This document shows positions 12,625 through 22,834 of a stretch of 64,000 bases of DNA, piece after piece. The notes beneath the pieces are model-generated. The model was not told the DNA's origin. It saw only the letters and a list, made by a program, of their open reading frames with translations, and made no database searches. Origin of the DNA: Heligmosomoides polygyrus polygyrus (taxonomy: Eukaryota > Nematoda > Chromadorea > Rhabditida > Heligmosomidae); the NCBI GenBank assembly GCA_947396885.1, contig OX377202.1:67242643-67306642 (forward strand). Direction: 5' to 3'. The position numbers and the translations under genes were made by a program. How positions within the stretch are numbered: position 1 is the stretch's first letter; every line of letters starts with the position of its first letter.

Positions 12625-13622
12625 GGGAGGGGGTGGGGGGGGGGGGGGGTGGGGCGGGAGTATCGTAAATTTTCGGCAAAAATCGAACCCCACGCTTGAC
12701 CCTGTGCTGACAAGGGAACTGTCTGAACGGTACGCCTCTTCTTCCACTACCTCCAACTTCTCCACTTCCTCGATTTCCAGCTGTCGAAGTTCGAAATCCT
12801 GTAGGATACTTGCTATCCTTTCTGCCAGCTTCATTTCGTCTTCCGAGGGGACAGCATCCAGTGGAGATCCGCACTTCAGTGTCAATAGGTGAATACCACT
12901 CGAGGGTTAGCAGACATTGTAGAGTCAGTGTTGGCGGCAGCAGCTTGTTATGACCGCGCGACTTTGTAAGCATAACAGAGGCGAGAATATTGATCGAGGT
13001 GGTAGGTCAAGTTGAAGATCATGTGGTCCCCTCGTACACTGTGAGTACACTGGTGACACTCACCTCACCGACACTAATAAATTGCATTTGAAGCATTCTT
13101 TCTGGCATTCTGCCGCTGTTTCATGTTGTTCCTGTGTCAAAATTTCTTACATAACAATGAGAACGATTTATTGGCTAAAAGTTTCATACAAAATCGCATT
13201 TGGCATGTTTCGGACATTGCTGGTGAATTACGAGATGTCGACAAATAATAAGCAATAAAAACATCTTACCGTAGCAAACTCCAAAAGCAAGTTCAGATAT
13301 TGAAATCTCTATGGAAATCCTATACTAGGGTAAAAGTGCAAAAACGAGAGCATGGGAACCGAATCCTAGACCTCACGAACACGAGGCGTGCCCTCTACCT
13401 CTGCGCCACCCAGTCCACGACACTCGGATCTTGCGCTGCCCTGAAGAGATCGCTCTGCGGGCCCTTAACCATTACACCCTCGTACTCGTTTGCCTCAAGG
13501 ATTCGGCAAAAAAAAAGAACATGTTCTGTTACTATTTGGAGGACGGGGATTCTCCCTATAGTACTCGTTCTTGCCGTTCCGGCGTACCGTTCAGACAGTT
13601 CCCTTGTGAGCATCACGCTCTA
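12625..13622. repeat. repeat block with inverted ends and a tRNA-like sequence
   Basis: A poly-G-rich stretch (about 12625-12660) is followed by a 50-bp word at 12684-12738 (around AAGGGAACTGTCTGAACGGT) that returns inverted at 13570-13622. On the minus strand at 13350-13418 is a tRNA-like stretch with box A-like TGGCGCAGAGG and box B-like GGATTCGGTTCC, as in tRNA-derived SINEs. The adjoining 13485-13565 resembles 46440-46520, so this is a dispersed family. Confidence 0.5.
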
Positions 13623-13639
13623 GCTGAGCAAGGCACATC

Positions 13640-14985
13640 AACAAAAAAGTTCTTGGTTGACGCCTGTTCGCATCGCACTACCGCGGCATCTTGAAGCGAA
13701 TAAGTTAGATCAGCCGATGACCTTCCCTTGCCGAGTTCAACGTAACACAGAAACTGCTTCTTCGTGCAATTATTCAACGAGAGTGTGAAATTCAGAGTGG
13801 AAGTCACCACCTGGTTGATTGGTCTTTTCATAGGATACAGGGTTCTGCATCTCCGCAGTGTGTTTGTTCTTGTTCTTGTTTCACGAGAGAAATTCCTGTT
13901 GACTATTCAACTAGTAAGGCGGTCCAAAAATAACTTCTTGTTCGTTGTCGCCTAGCTAATGTACGCCGAATCGCTTTCCACACATGTGAGCTTTCAATCA
14001 AATGTGGAATACCGAATAAAGAAAGGCAACCGTCCTCGCTCAGTCAAAAACTCCCTATGACCTGGAGCAGTATGGAGCAAAGTTTGTAACACCCAGCTCG
14101 CTTCGATTAATTTTGGCATATCATTTGTTTACTAATTCAGAGCGTTTCTTTGAGTTATAACCCTAGAGTAGTGATCCATAGTGTGAGTTGAAGTTTGAGA
14201 AAGACTTTCGCAGGATCTGAAGAAAACGAACGCTCCGAAATGTGAGCCGAAGTAAGACTATTCACAAATCCTGACTAATAGCTCAACAAAACAAGCGGAA
14301 ACGTTCTTATGGTTAGCCACTGAATGGCGCTTCTTGGGAGACATTATCGTCAAAAAAATGCCCACCCAACCATTTTCTTGAAATTCGTAGTATGATTTCA
14401 CTTTAATACCAGACGATTTCTCTTTTCCTCGCATTTGTAAAAAGCTGTTCAAATTGCTTGTTAATCGTTGCGGTTTCTGCGCAAATGCAGCCTTTTCTGT
14501 TGACTAAACACTTGAGGCGACGCTGACAAATTGCTTTGTTTTGGATATTATAGGGTTGGAGGACGTTAAGTTATTAGCGGTACTTTGATAGCAAACGCTA
14601 TCGAACTAGGTTTTCTCACCCCATACTGCACTCTTTTAGCCAATTTAAAAGTCTTTTCCCTGTTTCGGCGTAGTCGGAGGAGATGGGACTGCCGCACCTG
14701 TTTCCAGGTTCGATTTCCCGCCTAGCATTCATTCTCTCGAGGTCAGTGAATCGTTACCCAACTGGTATGGGAAGGGTGCGGCGAAGTCATTGTATAGGTC
14801 AAATACGCATTCGTTTAAAAGGATGCGTGGAGCATCCAAAAAGGAATTGAACACCGCCGTCCTTGATCCTTTTAGCTTTATGCCTTCTCAATTTCAACTC
14901 CTCACTTGAACATACTTTTGATCATGCTGCACAACCAATTATAAAAGTGCAGTATTCGTCGGCAGTTCCATGACTAAAATATTAG
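13640..14985. other. intergenic, nothing recognised
   Basis: No supported exon or shared repeat. Confidence 0.35.
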
Positions 14986-15183
14986 CACGGCAATAGAGTA
15001 GCACTACTAAATCGTTCCGTTTGTGCTTGCTTCCAAGGGACGAGCGAAAACGGCATTGAGCGAACGGTGATCCGGCTGCCTTTACAGCAACAATGTAGTG
15101 GTCGTGAACTGGGAGAAGAGTTGTCCTTCGTTGGACTGCTGCCGCTGCTGGGGGCTACAATCGAACATGGCCAGGAGAACTGA
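14986..15183 (+). CDS. possible terminal exon, unknown product
   Basis: A plus-strand frame is open for 65 codons to a TGA at 15181-15183 and ends LLPLLGATIEHGQEN. The stretch is GC-richer than its AT-rich surroundings, and a fair acceptor (TTTACAG, ending 15087) lies inside it. The opposite strand is also open and mostly Ser-rich, which looks like a shadow. No partner exon was found. It could be the last exon of a gene, or chance. Confidence 0.2.
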   Translation, partial: HGNRVALLNRSVCACFQGTSENGIERTVIRLPLQQQCSGRELGEELSFVGLLPLLGATIEHGQEN

Positions 15184-16379
15184 TAAGAAGCTGCCACCTC
15201 CCGTCCGCGTGCTTACATGAATCAGTTAGATTTCTCTGATTCCTTTTTTGCTGATGCGTTCATTAGTAGTTGCAGCTCATCTCGACTTCAGTAGAGTAGC
15301 GCAGTTAGCGATATGTATGCGGCATTGCTAATATGTACTTGTTTCGAAGCAAATTGTCGAGGTCTGTCGCTCTGCATGTTCACAACTTTTGCCTTATGTC
15401 AGTGGATTTCATTTTGAATAATCAGAACCCTTTCTCTATTTACGACATGTAGAAACGCATTGAAATGGGTGTATAAGTTACTGCAATTCCCTTCTATGGG
15501 AAACTAATTCGCTTAAGCTATATCGACAAAACGTTGACTTCTTCCAAAATCGTCGAGCGAATTATTTTACTGTTACAAAAATTTTCCTCAGTTCGGCTCA
15601 TAAAAATTTTCCGCTTTTTCTATTTAATTGTCGTTGCGGTGTCATTGCAAGCGCCGTTACAGGCTGATTTTACCAGCACCTTTTCGCAGTTAAAAACTAA
15701 GCTTTCGACTGAGTTAACGGTGGAGCAAAACCCGATATCGTGCTCGCCCTGTTTGAGTAGAGTTGAATGTTGAGGAGTCTCGTTGGAATCCCATTCGGGC
15801 AAAAAAAAAGCTCACTCAATGGTTCCTTTGCCACCTATCGCCTTACAAGACGTTTCTCCTTTAAAGGAGGGTTCCTGTAGTGTCCTCCTCAGTCATCTAC
15901 AGCCAGTTCACACTGGAAAGGATGCGCACAGTTTTTGGTTGTCAGGCGTGGTTCACGGCTCACGGTATTACTTAGGAAGGCTAATTCACCTTGCATTTGC
16001 TGGATGGGGTCAGCTTAAATTTCTAAACGAAGCGGTTTATTTCGCACGTTCCCTATTGTTGAGAGTGGTGAGTGTGAATTGTCTTCGTTTTTTATCAAGA
16101 ACATTTAGAATGGAACGTTTAGAATGGACAGAGCTGTGCTTGTTTCAGCGTGGATAACGGTGGGAAATTTGGACCAGTGTGCTTAATGTTAGCGCTTCTC
16201 TGTATACCACCGACCTCTGCATGCCTGTGCACTGTTGCGCTGCTCTTCCTGCCACAAATAACATCTATTTAGTTTCATAAAAGTTGAAGGCGTAGCGCAC
16301 TTGCTCGAAAGATTAACTCCTCGCTATCAGCAACCACTTCGTAATCATATCGTACAAAAGCTTTTCGTCCTCTGATTAT
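15184..16379. other. intergenic, nothing recognised
   Basis: A forward frame at 15783-16157 is open, but its composition and lack of splice context do not support a gene. Confidence 0.35.
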
Positions 16380-16545
16380 CTTCTTCTTCTTTTGCGTTCA
16401 TCCCGCTTCATATCTGGGTCCGCTATTCTGGAGTCATGACGCCACCTCTCTCGATGCAGCGCTAGTTCAGGGTGGACACCAGCAACCTTCAGGTCCATAT
16501 GTAACGTATCAGACCAGAGCTGCTTTGGACGCCCTCGAGAGGCCG
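16380..16545 (-). mobile_element. RTE 3' end fragment
   Basis: The minus strand carries a decayed version of the C-terminal RTE block also seen at 5600-5761 (LIRYIW..., then RIADP-like, then a Lys/Arg end) followed by a GAA-type simple tail. It is an isolated 3' fragment, as 5'-truncated LINE copies usually are. Confidence 0.6.
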
Positions 16546-17344
16546 CTTTCTAGAAACTTCCAACTTAACGCCTATCCTTTTATTTTTTATCTTTTTTTTC
16601 GTCCACTAAATATATGTTGATAAAATTCGTGAGTTCAGGTCAGTTCGGGGCAATTTACGTTCTGCTTCTTAAAACAACTACAGGGGAACAATATTTTAAC
16701 AGTTTGAGATACAACATTGCTGCGCTGAGAGTTGTTAGACTTTCCTGCACAAACCTTAGGTGTCAGCTGTTCTATGTATATCGCACCACAGTGATAGGTT
16801 TTGTATTAATGCTCAAGCCCTAAGTACTGGAAATCCACAAAGTGTCTGAACTTGTGCAAAGTTGGAAGTTCCGTACGGTCTTTGAATACACGTCCGATAA
16901 CATCCAGACGCAGGAGTGTTTTTTTGCGCTTCACATTTTGATAACCATAACTCTGCTCACTTTTAACCATCTCAATGAAAACAATATGATGCGTCTGCTG
17001 TTTCTCTTCCGAAGAAACTAGTCAGAAAACATCATCTGGTTTCAAATAATTGTGCTGTTAAAGCGTTTTCACTATCGGAAGGCATTTTTGACATCCTCCT
17101 GTACGCTATCATGTTTCTCTTCTGGAACGCATCTCAGAGAGTCAAGAAACGCAACGCATGAGAGTAAAATGCCAGAAGACGACTCAAGGCAAAGCAAATG
17201 TTTGGCCTCCGAAACCTGCTGATTTTTGCTTGCTCAACTTCGCGATGTCCTACTTGGCGTTGCCACAGCGCGGTAGAACCTTCCCTCTATATTACGCCTT
17301 GCCAGAGTTTTCTGCGGTGTTTCCATTGCTGCGCACTAGAGTTG
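16546..17344. other. intergenic, nothing recognised
   Basis: No supported exon or shared repeat. Confidence 0.3.
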
Positions 17345-17480
17345 AGCTTTTCGACAATTTTTTTTTTCGAAAGTCGAACAATCGAATAACTCGATTTTTC
17401 GCCGTCTTCGAAAATCGAACAATCGAGTAACTCGATTTTCCGCCATCTTCGAAAATCGAACAATCGAATATCTCGATTTC
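17345..17480. repeat. 41-bp tandem repeat of the CGAACAATCGA type
   Basis: About three copies of a 41-bp unit centred on AAAATCGAACAATCGA and CTCGATTTTTCGCC. The unit is rich in short palindromes around TCGA and is related to the array at 19795-20080. Confidence 0.75.
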
Positions 17481-17763
17481 GAGGGCACGTTCAACAGAGA
17501 AACGAAAGAAGACAGAACAAAACCACAGTTGTGGAAGAAAAGGGTTGAACTTAGGAAGACAACTGAATCATCGTTTACAATCCAATTAGAAGACCGGAAT
17601 AACAAGATACCTGGTCATTTATTTTGCAAGTAATGGACATTCTCCAGGGTTGAGGTGCTACCAAAGGAAAGGTTTTTTCTCACTCCTACGCGTAATTTGC
17701 TATCTGCCACGGGCTCTTCATTTGCGAGTCGATGTCACTAAATTCTCGCATTATCCCATTACC

Positions 17764-18062
17764 AGCGTCCGTCGCCGGCTTCGCCGCGCCGTACGCTGGA
17801 CGTGCGGGCCACGTCAGGCTTGCCGGCTTTGCCTGCTTCGGGTAAGGCGGACACGCTGGGAACGTAGCCGAAGCCTAGCTAGGGATGCTTCCTCAACCAG
17901 CGTCCTCGCCGTACGATGGACGTGCGAGCCACGCCAGGCTACAGATAAGCGGGCCACGCTGGGAACGTAGCCCAACCTAGGTAGGAATGCTTCCTCAGCC
18001 AGTGTCCGTCGCCGGTCCCCTACGCTGGGCGTGCGGGCCACGCCAGGCTTGCCGGCGTCGGG
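17764..18062. repeat. GC-rich tandem repeat, about 2.5 copies
   Basis: Three successive units begin at about 17764, 17899 and 18000. Each has CAGCGTCC, then TACGCTGGACGTGCGGGCC, then ACGCCAGGCT. The first two also share ACGCTGGGAACGTAGCC and GATGCTTCCTCA. Units are about 100-135 bp, with length differences from an internal CCGGCTTTGCC insertion. It is a sharply bounded GC-rich island in AT-rich DNA. It stays partly open in several frames, but no codon-like constraint is evident. Confidence 0.75.
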
Positions 18063-19499
18063 TATAGTATATTTTCTTCAGGACACAAATAAATTCGTAC
18101 GGTTTGTAAGGTAGCTTCTATCCTATTATGTTCAAGAGTCAGCTCTTTGCTCCTGTTCAGCTCTTTCCAGCTCGGACAAGAAAAGGATACGGATAAAGGA
18201 CGGTATTAGTCAGTAAATTGGTGAAGGAGGCCACCTTTAGTTTGTGGTTTTCTCTCTTCGTGAGAAGGACCATGGATATCGATTTACATCAAAAATGGAA
18301 CAACACAATTCAATGGAACAACAAGGGGTACGACACAGTAGTGTTGAGTAACAGTTCCATTTTCGCGCTAAACAAAATGCGTGATAGGGGTGCCTTACAT
18401 GGTGACCCCTCCTCCTTCGAGCATATTTTCAAAAATTTAAGAAAAAGGCGTGATTCTACGTATAGTTACTGTACGCGGTTTGAAATTCGCGCCTGTGTTG
18501 GTTTTGAAAAGAGTGACGATTTTGACGTTCATAGACCGCGTTTTCCGACCGCGACAATTCGTCCGCAGTTTTGATGCACGTTTAATGAGGAGTTGCTCTG
18601 ATCTACACATGGTAAAACAGAACATTTTCTAATGCACTGCGACCGTAGCGGACACGACGTTCGGCAACGACCACGACCAGCTTCAGTATGTTCAGAGCCG
18701 CGCCGGCCTACACACCCAGACACTTGCATACGATTACAATACGCAATAACTACCGAAACCGACGTAGCACGCCGTATTCCCATCGGAGCACGCAACCACG
18801 CAATAAGAAAGAGCTCTCAACGATGTCCAAACTGCTTGAAATGGCCTACAGAAGTAGTTTAAGCCATCATTTCGCTGATACATCCATACATCTATTTTGT
18901 AATACATCATCACTTTTACAAAACATTCTATTTTATCACTTGAAAAGGTTTATCAGGCTTTTTTTTACCAAAATCATAGTTTATTACCACTTATTATTAT
19001 CAGTTGAAACAACCAGTATAGGATCAACTATACGCGCAACTATAGTTGTGTTCTCGCAAAATTTTCGACTATTGGAAGGATTTCAAATGCCCGCAGTTTT
19101 CGAGTATTCGAATTCAAACGTAATCGTAATGTGGCTTTATGAAGATTAGGATTCGAATACATGCGAAAAATGCAGTTTTTTGAATTCCTAATTTTTTATC
19201 TAAGTTCGAATGAAAATCAGTGGAATACCTGTTCGAATAGGTCATCCTAACAAAACTATACATAACACTAGACATGAGGATGAGATAGTTCCCAAAACCA
19301 TAGTATCGCCACCAGAATCGACTAGACAGCAGTTTCGTGACGCTGCTTAATGCTCATGAGATTTTCGAGAATTCTCAAGGATTGAATTAACCTAGAAAAT
19401 CGGACTCTAACATCCTAGGTATGCTCAACAGCAACCAACAAAATATCACATTACCTCTAGTTAACTGCCACTTCCATTTGAACTCCCTCTTTAATTCAC
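18063..19499. other. intergenic, nothing recognised
   Basis: No supported exon. TTCGAAT words appear from about 19040 on. Confidence 0.3.
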
Positions 19500-19794
19500 T
19501 ATGACGATCCCTCGAGCATTGTTCGATTTCGAAATTCGTTCTAACAAAACTTCGCGATTTTCAAATCCGAACCCTCCAAATGAAATCGCAGATTGGTGAT
19601 TGCGAAAAAGCATTGTTTGAATATTGTTCGAAATCGAACAATGTTCGGATAATGTCAAGAGTCCGCCGCCAGAACCCTCGAAAGGAAATCGCAAATCGTT
19701 CCTGCCAATTACCGTATGCGCAGAAGTGGAGCGAGTTTGAACGTAGGCTTTTCGGGGAACGGAGACAATCCATACTCAGGCAGCCTACTCTTGA

Positions 19795-20080
19795 TATTGT
19801 TCGATTTCGAACAATATCCGAGCAATACTTTTTCGCAATATTCGATTACGAACAATATTCGAACAATGGTTTATCGCCATCTTCGATTTCGAACAATGTT
19901 CGAACAACGTCTTCCTATCTTCGATTTCGAACAATGTTCGTATAATGGTTTCTCGCGAAGGTCGATTTCGAACAATGTTCGAATAAGGGTTTTCGAGAAA
20001 ATCGATTTCGATCAATGTTCGAATAATGGTTTTTCGCGAAAGTCGATTTCGAATAATGTTCGAACAACAACGATTTACGA
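19795..20080. repeat. seven-copy tandem array, 40-41 bp, TTCGAACAATGTTCGAA type
   Basis: Seven successive units of about 40 bp each begin TCGATTTCGAACAATGTTCG and end with TTTTCGCGAA-like sequence. Related inverted words flank the array at 19500-19650 and 20090-20150. Units diverge by several positions. Each unit centre is itself palindromic (CGAACAATGTTCG). Confidence 0.85.
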
Positions 20081-20462
20081 TTTTCGAGTAATCGAGCGAT
20101 TAATTGTTCGAAATCGCTCGAACAATTATTCGTCCCGATTAATCGAGCTCAAGTCTACTGCGCACGGATGGCGCATTATGAGAGGACCACCATTCTTGTA
20201 AAAATGTCTATCTTTCTTTAATAAAAACACAAATTTAAATACTGAAGCAGAAGAGTCGAATCACGGGCAACCATCTAACCAACCATAACTGAACTTTCTC
20301 TCTAAAAAATGTCCAACGGTGAATAAGCAGGGCACTTTTGAAGACAGCAAACCGCACTTCAAATTAGTGGTGCTTTAACTAAGCATTTTATCTGCCTATT
20401 ATTTCGCACGAACACGATTTCGTAGAAGACATCCCCAACTTCCCGTTTCTGTGTCCATAGTT

Positions 20463-20463
<1 letters not shown>

Positions 20464-20511
<48 letters not shown>
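20464..20511. repeat. (TAA)n microsatellite, probable RTE tail
   Basis: About 16 TAA units. It sits just past the C-terminal end of the minus-strand RTE copy at 20521-21452, where RTE elements carry a simple-repeat tail, so it is probably the ATT tail of that copy. Confidence 0.85.
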
Positions 20512-20513
<2 letters not shown>

Positions 20514-20520
20514 TCACCTG

Positions 20521-21452
20521 TATCACCTTTCGGCCCGTTCATCATCGAATTGCTCGAGCGGGCGCCAACAGCATCTCTATTCGTCCCTGTTACGTGCCAG
20601 AGTGGTCCAATGGATTCTCCTCGCTCGAGGGACCCGAAGAGCGTCATGTCGGTCGTTCAGGGCTTTCACGAAGAAGTCCGACCAATGCGTTGGTGGACGT
20701 CCTGAGGCCGGATTCGTCAACGACTTACGTAACTTTAACGGAGATTCGTAAGCTTATCAAGCGATATGGTGAGCGATAAGCCGCGTTAAAAGCTCAGATA
20801 ACGCGGCTTATCCCTCACCATATCGCTTGATAAGCTTACAGTTCTCCGTTATAGTTACGTAAGTCGTTGATGAATTCAATTTGATGAATTCGGCTCCTGG
20901 TGTTCTCCTGACACCCCACGGAATCCAGTCGGTGATGGCTCTCGTCCCGCGGGTGTCTGCAAATCGCATTGCGTGGCCGGCCCACCTAATTTTCGACAAC
21001 TTGGCCAACGCGACAACGTTTCTGATCTTCGAACGTCGGCGAAACTCGGAACTCCGGAGGCCTTCTCTCACTTGCGTGAGTCGTGTCATTCCGAGCATCG
21101 TCCTCTCGATTCCACGCTGCGCGACGCTGATCGCGTGTTCATCCTGCTTTCGTATAGCTCAGGTCTCTGAGGCGTATGTTAGGGCAGGAAGAACAGTGGA
21201 GTCGAATAGGTGGGCACAGAGTCGGACGTTCTTCGTCTTCTTCACAACTTCTTCGACGCTCTTGAAAGCTCCCCAAGCCGCTTGTTTCCTCATGCTCAGC
21301 TCTGGCGCTAGGTCGTTGGTCATGTTGACTTCGCGACCCAGATAAACATAGCTGAAGCATTCGGAGATGTTCGTCCCGTTGAGCGAGAATGGGACATCAG
21401 AAACGTGTCCGTTCCTCAACGGGAGTAGCGTCCTAACCGTAGCTGAACTCAT
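20521..21452 (-). mobile_element. RTE-type retrotransposon, C-terminal part
   Basis: The minus strand encodes the segment after the RT core: FSYVYLGREVNMTNDLAPEL, then the RKQDEHAIS region, then KLSKIRWAGHAMRFADTRGT and DWIPWGVRRTPG. After an interruption at 20711-20877 it resumes with [15 protein letters not shown] and ends at about 20581. Upstream RT and endonuclease parts are missing (5' truncation). The element ends in the (TAA)n run. It is a different RTE family from the 4330-5761 copy. Confidence 0.85.
20711..20877. mobile_element. 167-bp fold-back hairpin inserted in the RTE
   Basis: Two arms of about 70 bp, 20717-20787 and 20800-20870, are near-perfect inverted copies (TCAACGACTTACGTAACT at one end, ATAAGCCGCGTT next to the loop) around a 12-base loop. 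It separates two parts of the RTE protein that are continuous in the element, so it inserted after the RTE did. Confidence 0.85.
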
Positions 21453-22834
21453 TTAGACTCCTTTATTTCTTTAGATTTACGTAGAATCGCATAAACGGCT
21501 AAATTGGGCTTTAGTCATTAAATACTCGACCACAGTGTGAAGGCAAAGAACATCTTTAGATCTTTGGAAGTTAGATGTGATGAACAACAAAACTTTGTGA
21601 CCTGATGTTACAATAACTTTTATCGCCATCAAAACTCTCGCGGCAGGCGGGGTATAGACCTGTACTCTCTACCTTCCAGGCAGGGGGTTAGCCCATTACG
21701 CTGTCAGCGTTGTTAATTCGTACGCTGAATCCGCCATATCCTCGCTGCGGTGGCCTCTCAGCACCCTTCCACGATATCGGGATGTTGCAATATTGGGATG
21801 TCCGAAACACCCGAAGCCGGAGACTGATGATGGTACAATAAATAATACATTAATAAAAGTATAGAGCCACCTTCCTCTTATTTCGCTGCATCGCTTTTTA
21901 GAGGTCGTCGTTCTAATGTGGAATTCAAAATTTTGGACTAATTTCGACTTAACTCTGCTGAGACTCAAGTCGTAAAACACCAAGATGCAAAAATTAGAGT
22001 TTTGCTCTCTCACGGAAAGTGGCTCTAATTCGGCAGCCTTTAAGAAACATCTCATATATATCCTAGGTGGTGAAAACTACATCTCTCAACATGAAAGCTG
22101 TAAAATCGCCAAGCAGGTCCCAGAGAAGAACGTAGAAAGCGGGGAATACTCGCGACATCAAAACCCCGGAAGTATCGTCCCGGCATAACATCATCATAGT
22201 ACCACTGCGACGCACGCTCTGCTTCACTCTTAAGGATGTGACTGCCGAGGCTTTACATACCTGGCCCATTATCAGCGAGAGGGCCGAATTGCGTTATCCA
22301 TTCTGGGCTTATTAGATATCCTTCTTTAGTTCGTCTTTGGAAATGTTAACAATACCAATTTCTGAAATAGAGAATTAAGATAAAGGTGTACGGTAGTCAA
22401 TACATTCGGACACGCTTCACTTCTGAGGGATATCGATGAGCTTTGATGCGTTGTTAGAGGTTTACAATATTACAATACATAGACTGCGCTGGTGAGCCGA
22501 TTGACAAGGCAGTCTCTGGGCTATCAGAAGCAAGATCGGAGCCGTATTAACGGCTTCATAGGGCTGAAACGTTTGCCTGACGAAGAGAACAGGAACCGCA
22601 TGCATCGACAACCGACATATTATGTACGTCGAAGCGGCTGTTCCTACTCACTTGTTTCTGAGTTCATAATAACAGCAAGCATTTTGTGCCAATTCGTGAG
22701 ATTTGTTGGTCACGTGTACAGCAGAAGGCGCTTGCATTCGTGCTGTTCCGAGCAAGGAGCTTCCCGCGCTGTGGCTCTTCTTCTGTCGGACGTCGTCCCT
22801 CTCCTCATTAATGCGAGCGATCTGGTTGTTGCAG
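21453..22834. other. 5' flank of the scavenger receptor gene
   Basis: No further exon supported. The base immediately before the scavenger receptor ATG ends a TTGTTGCAG acceptor, which could receive a spliced leader or a 5' untranslated exon lying in this stretch. Confidence 0.35.

Noticed and set aside
15783..16157. 124-codon plus-strand frame
   Set aside because: No splice context, no motif, and low-complexity start in an AT-rich intergenic stretch.
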